Shown piece after piece: positions 36,561 to 49,900 of a stretch of DNA of 64,000 nucleotides; position 1 is the first letter of the stretch; every line of letters begins with the position of its first letter. A model generated the notes under the pieces. It did no database searches. It was not told the origin of the DNA and saw only the letters and a program-made list of their open reading frames with translations. The stretch is from the NCBI GenBank assembly GCA_964007475.1, contig OZ023273.1, forward strand, positions 9,579,740 to 9,643,739. The letters run 5' to 3'. The stretch comes from Hybos culiciformis. Its lineage: Eukaryota; Arthropoda; Insecta; Diptera; Hybotidae. Both the position numbers and the translations under genes were made by a program.

Positions 36561-39345
36561 GTGTCCCAACGCAAACAAGGGACTTAATAATTTTCTTACA
36601 AAATTTTTATAAATTTCTCAAAAGCTTAAGTACATTGTAATGAAAATTAGTATGTGGGCAGATACATTTCGATAACAGGAACATATAAAAAATGGTTACA
36701 GCCCAAGGATTCAGATCTGGATTTCGATGAAAATTGCTATATAGTTTATATGACTAAATGGTATGTATATTGGTGCAATGATATTGAAGGAGTCTAAAAA
36801 ATATTTTGAGCATTGAAATACTGAAAACGGACACCATACTTAATTTATGAGGTACTGTTATATATTTTTCTTTAACCTTTCCGTTTGCTATTGAATTGTA
36901 AAATTTAATTTTACTCTATTTTAAAATTTAAAATTGCTATTAAAATTAATAATGATATTTATTTGCTTTTTTTATTCTTGTTTTGCAAATAAAAAAAATA
37001 TTTACTGGAATTTCCGATATAACGAGGAAATGTAATCAAAGAAAAAAATGAAGAAAAGGAAATGTAATCAAAATATTATTTTTGATTTTCCTTTTTCTTT
37101 TTTGATAAGAAAAGAAATAAAAAATCACAATAAAAATTAAAAATTTTACGACAATTTTTCTTTTATCAAAGAACTTTTTCGACGAATCACGTTGTCATTG
37201 TCAACAAACAATTATTTTTTTATTACATATAAAACTGAAATAAACAAACATTCCCATAATAAAAAATTAAAAACATAATTTGAATGTTTAAAACAGTAAA
37301 AAATTTTGAATGCAAATTCTTTATGACATGACAGTAGTATAATTGTAGAACTTCAGTTAGTGTAATAATTATTCATCATTTTTTACGATATTATATATTT
37401 AATATATACACAAAATTATACAGATTATGCATATATATATATTATCTCATGAATATCTAAAACTACAATTTTGTATCAAAAATATATATTAACATATACT
37501 GCAGTCCAATTCTTTTTTTTTTAAATTAAGCCCTGTATCTGAACTGTAGTATACAATACAATACCCAAAACTTATTAAATTTAATATCTTTTCACAGATA
37601 AATATTTTTAATTTTATAATTTCACATTGATAAATGTTAAAACTATATAATTTTACATAATTTTCTTTTTTATTGTGTATGACCTTAAACTATTAAAATT
37701 TTTATGTGAATAAGTTTAAGTTACCTATATTTGCTATATTATTTTCTTGTGCATATTTGTTTTACTATGAACCATTTAGTTATAATAATATTTAATTAAA
37801 TATGCACTTAGATTTTTCTTATTTAAGGTTTTTAGGAAAATATTTTTATTCCAAATCATAAATTAAAAAAAAAAAAATTTTTTTTTCTTAAATCTAAACT
37901 ATACAAAATACAGGTATACTATGTTAAGATCACTCTACAGCTTTCAATTCGAAAAAACGAAATGTATTGTATATACAAAATCGAATATTTTAATTTTGAA
38001 AATCATTTTAAACCAAATACTTTAACATTATATATTTCAGAAATTATGTATAGTAATGAATATATTTATAATAAATATTGTAAACACATTATTTTATCCT
38101 TTTATTATCATTTGGGTCCTTTGAGCTACACAAAAATCCTTAAACTAAATTACGTGTGTATTATATTTTTATGTGCGTATTTAAGGCAAGAAGCAAAAAT
38201 AAAGCACCTACCCTAAAGAAATCTCTCAAAATGTTCAATGAATTTTAATGGTTATATTCTTTTCTTTTTTTTTTTTGAAAATTATGTTGATAATATAAGT
38301 ATCTTGAAGTATTGCATGTTGTATATCTTAACAATGTAACTGGAAGATAATGTGATGATAATATAAAAAGAGAAATGAAAAAAATAAAAACTAATAAAAT
38401 AGATTCTCATCAATGAACTTATTATGACATATTATAAGTTAGTAATTAGTCTAGTTCCTTATTTCTATATTATGCATCAGGATTAAATTTTTTGTGCTTT
38501 TTTCGACTCCTTTCAAAGTTTTTTTTGATTGTAATAACATTATTTTTCTTTATCTACCTATGTAGTTATATAAACAGCGATAGGATTATGTATGAGTTAT
38601 AAAATAATTTTATTATATCTACATTGTACATTACCTTATTATCATAAACTTGTTTAACAACAATAAAATATCGTTTATTGGCAAGTCATCTAAGATTTTA
38701 ACAATCTTCAATTATTTTATAAGAAAAATTTCAAAAAAAATAATTTAAGAAAATCAATATTTATAAGGATTACATATGAATAGGTTTTTATGTATAGGAA
38801 GGATGTGATGTTACAAAGTCAATAAGATGTCAATTAAGTTTTTGTCGAATCATAAAAATTGTCGTCGTAAAGCTAATTGATTTACTGTGACTTTTTGAAA
38901 ATGATTACCAGCAAAAATATAAAGAGACTTAAAGTCAAATGGGTCTTCCAAATGTGTCACATGAAAAGGCCGAAAAGATTATAAAAATTGTAATAAATTA
39001 TTATCATACGTCCTTCATGCGGTGGGCTTTATTGAACGGCTCCAAAAAAATTAAAATTTAGAGCGTATTAAACACAAAATTGTGCTTAATCTAGAATTTC
39101 CTAAAATTTAAAAAAAACATAATCCCAATAGTTTTCTTTCTTTTCAACTTTTTTTGAAGCTCATAAAATTATATATACTTAAAACTTTAACAAAAATATT
39201 TGAAGAAAAGTTTTTAGACTTTTTAAAATGAGAAAATTTTATATAAAATCTATTTGTCAAAAATATAAATTTATTATTTAATTTTATTACAGATTTGTAA
39301 AATTTTGCCTGAAAATAGCTTAATCAATAATAATATAAATGATTT

Positions 39346-39367
39346 TATTATTGTTATTATTATTATT
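39346..39367. repeat. ATT-rich microsatellite
   Basis: Imperfect run of ATT units (one G interruption) in the intergenic region. Confidence 0.8.
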
Positions 39368-42300
39368 CTCAAAATAATAATTATGTTCGACATTATTGTT
39401 GTATGTATTATATTTTTTTTTGTTAAAGGATAAAGAAAAGGACTTTAAATTTCTTAAATTGTTGATCTTTTTATTTTAGGGACTTTTTTTATTTCCTTTA
39501 TTAACTTGGGTATTTTAAATGCTTTCAATTCAACAAGTGTAAATAAATGTTAAGAAGAACTATTAAAGACTTGAAGTAACATAAATTTTTATGAGTATGT
39601 ATTTATTATGTTTTTATTATAATTTTATGATATAAGCTAAGCATATCGCATCCTGAGAGTAAATACTATCGTAACTTCCAAAAAAACTAAAAAGATTTTG
39701 ACTTGTTCCTATTATATTTTTAAACCTGTTTTAAATGGAATCCTGTCAAAGCTTCAATCAGTTTTTATAGCTTTCCATTGTTGATAAAGCTATTTCGAAT
39801 CAATGTTCTTTTCGCTGTACTGGTTAAACAAATCTTATAACTCTTAAAATTTAAATCAGAATGAAAAAACATTTAATCAACGTAAGTGAAAGAAACAAAA
39901 CATTAATTAATAATTTGCGTTTTGATAAAACAATAACACTCTAAAATCAAAAACTCTGGGTGAAACTAAAGAAAATTTATATAAAAAAAATAGAAAATGT
40001 GTCACTTCGTATTCGTCAAATTCAAATATTATATATGTCTGCAGAATAAATAATTAGTGATTGTAGGGTGGCGTTTTCAGGATCATTAAATTGAATAATT
40101 AAATTTATAACTCTTAAACATTGACAATTTTTTATTTTATCAATTTTATACTTTATTGAGAATATGAAGACGTGATGGACACATAAAACTTTGATAGGTG
40201 TGGAATTCTGCTTATTAAAATCTCTGATGTATTTCAAAAGTGTATGTATATCTCAAAATTTGTATATTTTAAGTATTCTACATTTTAAAATTTTGAAATT
40301 AACACAAACTCTTATACAATTTAACATTAAATCTTGTTTTTGATGTTACATTTTTAATTAGTTTCATCTTACATCAGGGAAAAAATAAAATTCAAATAAA
40401 GTTTTTTTTTAATTAAATGAAAATAAATGTTTCCTCTAATACTTGCTGAAAACAAAATTATTTTTCTCAAGAAGTAAAACACAATATTTGTGAACTTACT
40501 GCCATTCCTTTTATTTTCTAATTTCTTTTTATTATTCCTAAAAAAAATGTCATATTTGTCATAAATTTCTTTTTATTGTTTCAAACTCTTTCTGATAAAG
40601 TTTATAATTGTTAGGAGTTTAACATGAATTAACAACTTTTTTGTTACTAATTTGTAATTAAAATATATCAATCAATGATGTACATGTCTTCTTTGTTCAT
40701 TTTTAAAAAACTTTTAACTAACTTTATTTTTTGCCAGATGAATTGTGTAATTTGTGTTATAGAATTCTTTTGAATTTTTAACTCGCTCTCTAGATCCTAT
40801 AGAACTCGAAGGTGATGCGTTCTAATATTGAAATCATGCCATCCCAAAAAATTATTTGAGAAATACTACTAATACCTACATTTTCCTTTTTAGGCAATTA
40901 TTTCTAAGCGTTAGCATAAACTTATTAGGCTTAAATATCGTAAATTGTAAAAATTTAATTTATTTCCTTTTTATGTAAATATGTTTATGTTAAAACTTAT
41001 GGTGTATAAAAAGTTAATGAGATCAAAATAAGAGAAAAAAATTTCAGTTTTAAAACAACAGGAAGAAAAATAACAAGTTAGGTAAGCTATACTACAGAAA
41101 AACTAAACTAAATTTTCCCCTAAAGTCAAAGCAAAAACATTCAAACAATATTTACTTCCTTTTTGTGAAATAATATAAAAATAAGAGAAAAAGTTTTAAT
41201 TAAAAAAAATTATTTTCATTTTTATCATTATCGATTTTCCTTTTATTTTTATTTCAATATTTATTCACTTTTTTTTCTGTAAATCGTAATCAATAAGAAT
41301 CATAAAATAGGAAATTATATTTTTATTGATTTAATGATGATAAATTGCGTTGAGTTCGTAAATAGGTTTCTTAGCTTCATAGAAAGTTCATAAATTTTTT
41401 TTTTCCAACAAAAAAGTTAAAAATAAAAATTAAATTTTAGATTTTTATTATAGAAAAAAATGTTCTTTTAATGTTTTAATGACCCTTCGAGCCGGATAAT
41501 TAAAACTTTTTTTAACTCCTTAATTATATGATCATCTGGTAATTAGTTCTTATTTAAGAAAAATAATTTTATTTAGTTAATATTTTGATAAAATATTTTT
41601 TTTTCCATATTTTGATGGCAATATTAACTAAGCAGTATATTATTAAAGTTATTTTATTAATTTTCTTTATTATTGGTGAAACAGGACAACAGTAACGAAG
41701 GTAACATATGCTAAAAATTCACAAATAGCTTTATATTAATCAGTAATAGTTTTATGAGATTATTTACCATAAGTTACAGAAAATTATGTAATTACTCTGT
41801 TGAATGGACTATGTGAGAAAAAATAACGATTCGTTTATTTTTTTTGTTTTATTTATGTATACATGAACAACGTAAAAAGACCCAAAAAATCATATTAATA
41901 TCATTAATAAAGTTAACAATAATTTATGGATCATCCGAAATAATCTTGAAAGCAAAAACGAGTCAAGCATAATTTAAACTTTTATTACGAATAAAGTAAT
42001 TGTGGATTTTTTTTTTAAAACACATAATTACTATGAAAATGGAGTCAATCTACCGTATTTTTTTTGGAACGTATTATTAATACGACAAGCTTGAAGAATA
42101 AATTAATAACTATTGCAAAATTCTATTTATATGTAGGTTCAAGAAGAGAGTAGTTGATGGACTAGTAAAAACAACTACCCCAAATCAGCAGTATTTTTTT
42201 TTTAGAATCTTTTTATGGAAAAATATTAATTTAATTCAACATTGTGCTAGAAAATTAATATGTTTAGTACTACAATACCTACATAACTTTAATAAGGCTT

Positions 42301-43606
42301 ATAAAATTCATCATGCTTATTAATCAGGGCATATTATATATTTGACCATAATACATTTCTGTTATAAAGGATAAAAAAAAAAAATTGTGTTTGTATAACG
42401 TAATATGTGTAATGGTCAATTAGAAGCGATAAAATGGTACATAAATTTAATATTTTATTTTATATTTCAACCATAACAATATATACATGTATGTGACTAA
42501 ATTTTAATATTAATTTCTTATAAATGCCTGTTATGTTATGTCTGATAAAAATTGATTTATAACAAAAACTTTGGAACCTTAACGAAAGGTCTTCTTATAA
42601 ACAGATTCACTTAAAATGAAAGAAAAATTTAACAGAAAATTAACATATCCTGTTATAATATGAAATTAATCGTAAAGAGAAGAACCGAAATTATATTTAA
42701 AAAAAAAAGGAGTTAGACATATGACTAAGAGATGTTCCTCAATTTTTAATAAAAAGAAATTTTTTTTTTTTTTGTATTCACAATATCCTTTTATATTTTA
42801 GCTTTAAAGCTATAATAATAATATTATATAAATGCTTTATTCCAAAACATTAAAAATATTTTCGTATAAGAATTTTATGAATAAATTTAGGCTATTTGAT
42901 GCTTAAATGAGTTTTCTGTTAAGAAAATAAGCATATTTTGCAAAAAATATAAATAAATAGTTATTTCATATAAAGGGCAGATTAATGTGTGTTGTAAGAG
43001 ATATTAAAAAGACATTTAATAAATTCTTAAGTGGATAATCACAATAATCATAAATTAAAATAAATTATATTTTATACTGTGTATATAATATTGTGGTTAT
43101 TTTTTTTCATAATAATCAAAATCATATTACATTTTATGTGGGATTATTATATAGACACGTGAAACTTATCTAAAATAAAGTTTTAATATGAATTATAAAT
43201 ATATATGTGCAGTAAAGAATCTAGGAAGTGTAGGATTTTTAGCTATTTATTTTAAAATAATCACATGGAAATGAGTATAATTGAAAAATAGTTTTTGGAA
43301 AATTTCATTATGGTAATGAACAAATGATTTTCCTGCAACTCTTATCTTCACACATAGAAAAACAGTTTTTAAATAGTTTAATATTTTATCAAAATTGTTG
43401 TTTCTTTGATATTAAATAGAATGCTAAAGTTTTAGAGCGCTATAAATAACTTCAATAAAAAAACTTTACATTAAACCAAAATTATTTCTAAATACCTACT
43501 ATATATTTATCAAAATTTTTTTGATTTGGCAATCTGGTTTGTTTGTTTTAATAAGATAGGACCCAATTTATTTCAATAATCTTCAAATCAACTTTAAAAC
43601 TATTAA

Positions 43607-43797
43607 GACCCGAAATGATTAGAATCTAAACTTTTAGCCGAGGTGAAGTGAAGGAAATTGCGCATGTTTTGGAATTTAAAAAATCTTAATCGCTTGGCTG
43701 GTTCGTAAGTTATACGCATTTTAGTGGCCGGCGCCTGGACATTTAATCAAAACATATATATTGTTTTTTCCTTTCTGATGGAAAACGGGCTAAAAAA
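43607..43797 (-). repeat. Dispersed repeat, copy B
   Basis: Read on the minus strand it aligns with copy A over about 190 bases with many substitutions. This copy is more GC-rich and better preserved (for example GGCGCCGGCCACTAAAATG and TTACGAACCAGCC on the minus strand). Its 5' end has AGCCCGTTTTCCATCAG, matched loosely in copy A and near 32.43 kb. Old, unclassified transposon family. Confidence 0.7.
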
Positions 43798-43914
43798 AGA
43801 CCAACAACGTGAAAAAAAATGTTGTGATAATTTTAATTTTTTTAATACATAAAAATAACATTAGAAAATGTAATAAAAAACCAATCATTGCAATTTGTAA
43901 ACTTTTTTAATATC

Positions 43915-43921
43915 TTTTTTA
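43915..43921 (-). terminator. Candidate polyadenylation signal of the small membrane protein gene
   Basis: AATAAA on the minus strand about 170 bases after the stop codon. Weak because such strings are common here. Confidence 0.3.
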
Positions 43922-44091
43922 TTATTATAAGGTTCAAGAAAATTCCATTCTTATATTGCTAAAAAAAATTGACCTTTTTTAAATAATTCACATTTTTCAA
44001 AAAACAAAAAAAAAAAGGAAAAATACATATATTTACGCAAATATATATCTAAATGTATTTCCTCAGAAACGTAAGACATAAAAAAAAAGAA

Positions 44092-44322
44092 TTATTTCCT
44101 TATAAGATTTTTTTCTTCTCCTTCTTCTTCATCTTTTTCAATTTTATTTTGAACCCACTCATATGCTATCCAAACGAATATTAAAAATGCTGGAACAAAT
44201 ACCAAAACTGTTCCGGAGGCAGATAGGCTTGCCATTTTTGCTACATATTCTTCCTTACCTAAAATGATCAAAATTTTATTGTTCTTAAAGGTGTGGTTTT
44301 TATACTTGTTACCTTTTGTCAT
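44092..44322 (-). CDS. Very small single-pass membrane protein of unknown function (58 aa if spliced)
   Basis: The open frame ends at TAA (44094-44092). Its core, from the ATG at 44235, is 47 residues: MASLSASGT, then a hydrophobic span (about VLVFVPAFLIFVWIAYEWV) and a charged tail (QNKIEKDEEEGEEKNLIRK). A 54-bp intron (44259-44312, AAAAG|gtaaca ... cattttag|GTAAGG) would join an upstream ATG (44322) to give MTKGKEEYVAK before the core, 58 residues in all; because 54 is a multiple of three, the unspliced reading is also open at 76 residues. The composition of the core, unlike the surrounding AT-rich frames, and the clean membrane span with an acidic-basic tail argue that it is real. No homologue is recognised; it belongs to the general class of small integral membrane proteins. 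It lies 1.9 kb beyond the 3' end of mesh on the same strand, but there is no evidence that they share a transcript. Confidence 0.65.
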   Translation of the reverse strand: MTKGNKYKNHTFKNNKILIILGKEEYVAKMASLSASGTVLVFVPAFLIFVWIAYEWVQNKIEKDEEEGEEKNLIRK

Positions 44323-46188
44323 ATTATTTTACGGAAATAATACCTACTTAATTAGTTATATATTTATTTCAATGCTTTCAAATTCTTATAAATTAAGAAA
44401 TGTCATAGAAATATTTGCCTGTTAAGTGGCGATAGAGTTTAGCTGAACTGTTAAAAGAATAAATAAAACCGAATCATTTGCTTGCGTTATTTATGATTTA
44501 TTGAAGATACAGAATTTTTTGTTAAGGATTTTGGATAATTATCCTGATAAAAGAAAAATTACAATAAATTAAATGTACTAAAATCAGCTTCGACCTGAAT
44601 TGTTCGCTAAATTATTCCATTAAAGTCAAAATATATATAAAAAAGTTTTTATTCATATTATTATTTTTTTGTTTCAAATTATCTATTCGTTTTTTATTAA
44701 TACGTTTATATAATTGTATTCAGAAGTATAGGCATTATTTTGACTTTAAATTGCACATAGATTTATTAAATACATTAATTATGCTGAAAATTATAATTTT
44801 AAATATCGATCATAAATGAAAATGAAAATATTTTTATTTATCTAGGTAATTAAATTTTTTTTATTTCCAATTAATTTGAGTTCAAAATTAAAAAAAAAAA
44901 TGTAATTAGTGTTAAGGGAGAAATAAAAGTAATAATAACGATTTTTTACTCTTACTCTTGAAGCTTCTATGTCTATTGTATTGAATTGCATTTATTCCTT
45001 CTAAACATTTTGATAAGTTTGATAAGTTTGAAACAACATAGTGTATTATGGCATTTGGATAAATCTAAACTTCCCTTCACAAAAATTAAATTTCGATTTA
45101 AATAAATTTAATGTGGTGTACCTAGTATGTTCAAATATTCTCGTCATATATCGAATTTAGAAATATGTATAATTAAGATATATATTACGAAAGTCTTAAA
45201 ATTATTACAAAGTTGTGGTTGTGATGAAATAAACACTCACTTTATTCTAAGAAACTTTTTAATTAATAAATAAAATTATATTTGTACAAGATTTTTTGTC
45301 ATGGAATATTGACATTGCGTATTGTTTGTAAAAAAAAATCCATTAATCCGGTAATTCAATAAGCACAAGTACAAAATAAAATAAAATAATTTTAATGAAT
45401 AACAAGAAAAAGGTAGGTATACATTTTGATTACTGTACTAAGCATGTGAGAATATCGTAAATCTTTTATAAACATTATTAAGCTTCTGAAACAAAAAAGT
45501 GAATTCAAAATATTTTGAAACTGAAGTTAATTGCTACAAGCTTATATTGGATAAAGTTAAATTAGTACAAAATATGAGTAATGTAATATTTTACACATAA
45601 TTATACGTATGTTTCAAAAAATATTAATATCAAACAAATTGTAATAAAATTTGGATTTATTTTGCGATTAATGTAAACAACGTACTAAATGTAAACAACA
45701 TACTAAATGTTCGTACAAACAACAAATATTTTTTAAAAAACTTTTAACATTTTTTTTCTAACCAAAAGAAACTCAAATAAAAAGTGTGTACATATATGTA
45801 TTCTATAAAAACTCCGTTCTCTTATGTACAAAATGTACATTTGGAACAAAAATTTCTTAAAAAAATTATGATTTTAAAGTCATGACATTGTTATAATTAT
45901 GTTTAAATTATTTACATTATTTACTCCAACAAAAACATTTTGATTGTACATTATATACATGATGATAAGCAAAAACTATTATGGATTTTAAGTGTGTTAA
46001 AATAATCGGTTAAATGAACTTGTGAAAAAAAAATTAAATATAAAAAGCATAAATTTAATAAGAAATCTAAATAAAATCCTAATCATAAACAAATTACACA
46101 ATGAATTTGTTAGCTAAATTACTTAAAATAAAACATGTAAATACGTATATAGGTATAAAATTATTAACTAAATTTGATTTTTTAAATT
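44323..46188. other. Intergenic region / mesh 3' UTR
   Basis: AT-rich DNA between the small membrane protein gene and the mesh stop codon. The mesh 3' UTR should occupy its upper part; an AATAAA on the minus strand at about 45656-45661 could end it, some 530 bases after the stop. A short direct duplication is present at 45671-45706. No other gene seen. Confidence 0.6.
45671..45706. repeat. Two tandem 18-bp units
   Basis: ATGTAAACAACGTACTAA followed by the same unit with one substitution (CGT to CAT). Probably in the mesh 3' UTR or just beyond. Confidence 0.85.
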
Positions 46189-46928
46189 TCAAACTTCTGT
46201 GGAACGATTATTTTGTGCATTGGGTAGGCCAACATCTTGCCTAAGATAATCAGGACTAGTGGGTGTTAGCAATGGTGGCGTACTGGATGATGGAAAAACT
46301 TTAATAGCCCCAAATCTCGGAACGTTTCCATTATCACTACTTGCTCCACTACTTCGTTGGGCTGCACTAAAAGTTGGACTATACTGGTTTTGTATTTGTA
46401 GTTGTTGTGGTTGTGTTGGTGGCTTATAGGGTCCTGCAAGATCTTCTTCAGCAATAATATCATCTTGTGCTCTCAATGATCTTCGACCAGTTTGTTTAGG
46501 ATTACCACCTGCATTATTAATATACTGAATATCCCGTGCAATTTTAGAATTATTTAACTCACTTCCTGTTTCCGATGATGTAAAATCCTCATCATCTAAG
46601 TCCCATTTCTTTTCAGGAAATTCATTATTAACTGGATTGCGTAAAGGCTCATGAGTTCTATAAACTCCTCTGTAATCGTCTTTTTTCATTGTATCCTGGT
46701 CTGTTTCACTAATATCATCATTTGGTGGTGGTGAAGCTGCTTTTCTCAAGCTTTGGCGTGAAGCTGATCGCGAACGAGGCAATGTCATTCTCCAATCTGG
46801 ATTTTCGCGACGTTGTTTTTTACGAACACAAAATACCCCACAAACTATGCATAGCATAAGTGGTGCAATTACAGCCAAAATAATGCCTATCGCTATCCAA
46901 GCTGTTTGACGAGTATAATAAACCTCAC
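46189..46928 (-). CDS. mesh: mesh last exon: membrane span and cytoplasmic tail
   Basis: Encodes residues 906-1151. [14 protein letters not shown] leads into the membrane span, followed by [13 protein letters not shown]. The tail contains a serine/arginine stretch ([13 protein letters not shown]), an acidic part ([15 protein letters not shown]), a Q/P-rich part ([14 protein letters not shown]), several SP/TP sites near [12 protein letters not shown], and a C-terminal STEV that fits a class I PDZ ligand. Acceptor ATTTTTTAG|GTGAGG; stop TGA at 46191-46189. Confidence 0.95.
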
Positions 46929-49900
46929 CTAAAAAATATTAACCAATTAAATTATTGTTTGATCGAAATACTTTTTAAACGCACAATGTCACTGGAGAAA
47001 CATAGCAAATCTGCAATGACGCATGCCACACACAGTGTTTCAATCAAATGAAATAGACGTGAAAGGAGTAAGTGTCCTTGTCGCATGCCCTACGTTAAAT
47101 ATTGTTGCCAGGGCGCATTCCCCATTTTTCGAAATGAGTTTAAGATGCCTGCCTCAAACATAGACAACATGCATGCGATGTGGCGATTCAAACGACATAT
47201 TTTAAATTTGAACCACAATGTCAAACACCTAGAAACAGGCAAACACTACGAAAGGTGTATCATTCGAGTATAACAAAATAAGCTTAAAAACAAGGACAAT
47301 TAAGGTTGTTTGGTTAATATTTTTAGCATAAAATTTTTTGTTTACCACGAGTAAAACAATTTTATTTATATTTTTTTTAAATTACGTCATCAAACAATCC
47401 ATTGTTTTTTATTGTACAATGTTATTGTACAATGTTTCAGTACTTACGTAAGCATTCAGTGTATCCAGCAACTGGTACATCCCATTTCCCTTCGGCAGTG
47501 CAAACTCTTTTTTGGTCTCCAGTGAGTACAAAACCTTCATTACATTCGAATCCTACCTTCGCTCCGGGTGTAAAATCAAAACTAAGCTTACGTCCAAATC
47601 GTGGAGTTTCGAGAATACCACAAGATAAAGTTCTCCTAAAATTAAACTCAATTCATTAATTCAAATTTTAGCTTATTTTTCAATTTATGTTTTTTTTAAA
47701 TTTAATGCACGCATATCTTATTTATTTAGTACATAAAAATTAATTAGAGCACAATCACTGTGACTGTGGATTTATTAGTCGAAATTTTTTTAGCTCAAAT
47801 TAAAAATCGATAATCGATTTTGTAACAAAATATAACTAATTTTAAAACGAAAAATAATCGATTACTCACCTTCGATTAGTTGATTTGATATTCACAGCAC
47901 TATCAAAATAATTTTTCGTGAAATGTGCCATATCAAAATTGAGTGTCATACCATAATCATATCGACATTGATAGCTTTCACCACATAATTCTGATGCACG
48001 ATTTACATCGTACGTTCGATTTGATGGAAGAAAATCTTTTGGTTCTCTAATGTAATTCGGTATAAATGAACTATTTGAATAATGACTCGCTGTTCGCCCA
48101 AATTCTCTTGTAAACAACGCAGCTCCGACGTAAGGCAATTCACGATCAGCCAGCATCCAATGTATTGCAAAATCTTTGTGAATAGACTCAAAATTATTTA
48201 AATTAACCCCAACTACACGACCATCTGGTAAGGTGAAATCGTCTTGCATATCAAAACTCCAATTGCCAAGTAAACCCGACGTTTTGTTCTAAATAAAATA
48301 AAAAAAAAATTGAATAAAAAATCTAATTGCATTCAATAAATAATTCCAAATCTTTCGAAAACAAAAATTTGAAATAATTATTTCAATACATTGGTATTAT
48401 TTATTATGGTTTAAAAAAGGAAATCAGGTTCATCCTTGTACCTTCAAATATAAGGCAGCATGTTTTATGAACTCTGTTAAATTTTTTAAAAGTTTTTTTA
48501 ATATATGTGTTATAACTCACAATAAATGACCAAGGTGTGTAAACTCGTGCTGTCATAAATCCTCCATTTTCTACAACTTCAACACCTACTCCTGATGAAA
48601 ACATTATTATAACTTCTGATTGATTCAAGATATATGTGGGAGTGTAAACTGTAACTCCATGGAAATGTTGGAACTTCAAACTGGGTCTGTCAAAGTAAAT
48701 TTTTCGCCCATCGGCAAAAACGTCTAAACGATAACGCCATTGCGCATGCATTGGTCGAACTCTTACTTCAACAATGGTTGATGTGTTTCCTTGAGCTGCA
48801 ACTGAAGTCAAATGGGTTGCTTGAACTTCTCCATAGAAATTATCAGGAACCCGTTCAAATCTTCCCTGAACTTCGAATTTTTCTTTACCATCATTTCCAC
48901 GAGCTAATACGAATTCACCCATTCCATTGAAAGTATAATGTAAATTATCAAATGTAACGAAATGTGGATCACCGAATGCAGCTCCAACACCAGGTGATTG
49001 ATAGGCAATACAATCTTGAGATGGACGACGTTCGAAACGGAAAGTTTCACAACCAACTGCTTGTTCGTCTTGCCAAAAACAACAAGAATAATAGGGTCGA
49101 ACATCATGGAACCATGTCGAAAGAGTTGGCACTTTATTGGCTTCATTCCACGGCATTTTCCCAATATTATGATTACGGCGAGGACGAGATCCCCACATTT
49201 GATCGTAAGATAACATTAAGAAACCGTAACGATCATAACAACACTGTTGTTCACCACCTTGTGCGCTTGGTTGACCACTGCGAACACAATGTATTGCTCC
49301 TTTATGTTGTAAACACGTTGGATTTGAGTCTTTATCACAATCAAAATCAGGCATAAAACGTCCTTTGTCATAATACGCATGTTCCAAAGTGCAAGGGCAT
49401 AATGGCAAATCAGCTGCGAAATTTCTATTAAAGGAATGCACATAATATTTAACAATCTTTTAAGATGTCGAATTTATATAAAAAAACTAAAGAAGTTAAA
49501 ATTACCTTAAGAATCTATCAGTTCGCAACCAGTTATCGCACAAAGCTTTAGGCCATTCTCGACCATGCTTCCTTTCCCATTGTGGACCGAAATACCATCC
49601 CAATGGTATTGGTTTTGACCATAGGACCCTATAAATTGTATTTCATTAGTATATTTAATTTTATTAAATTTTACATTTAAGTACATATTTCGTGTGTATA
49701 GTAATAATATATAAAGTGTGTTATATATGTATGTATATGCATTTATAAATGTTCTGTATGTTAACCACAAAATACTTAATCTCAATTAATTGAATTATTC
49801 AAGATTTTATCAAATAAATAATTACAATGTGGATTATATTTACATATATATATATGTATAGTCAAAATAATATAACCCTTTAATTGTTATACTTAAATTA

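Larger units (their letters stand above)
28457..44091. other. Gene-poor AT-rich intergenic region
   Basis: No gene could be supported in this 15.6 kb. It holds the anomalous patch near 30.8-31.05 kb, a 9-bp tandem array near 31.9 kb, a short duplicated segment near 33.1 kb, an ATT-rich microsatellite at 39346-39367, and three pieces of one diverged dispersed repeat (near 32.43, 36.4 and 43.7 kb). Open frames of 60-97 codons here (such as 33096-33365 and 35109-35402) have compositions expected from AT-rich noncoding DNA. Confidence 0.6.

Noticed and set aside
38930..39070. GC-richer spot with CTTCATGCGGTGGGC
   Set aside because: Too short and without a partner repeat, frame or motif in the window.
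48964..49356. 130-codon plus-strand open frame
   Set aside because: It is antisense to the AMOP/vWD exon of mesh and arises because that exon lacks complementary stops; it contains no motif.
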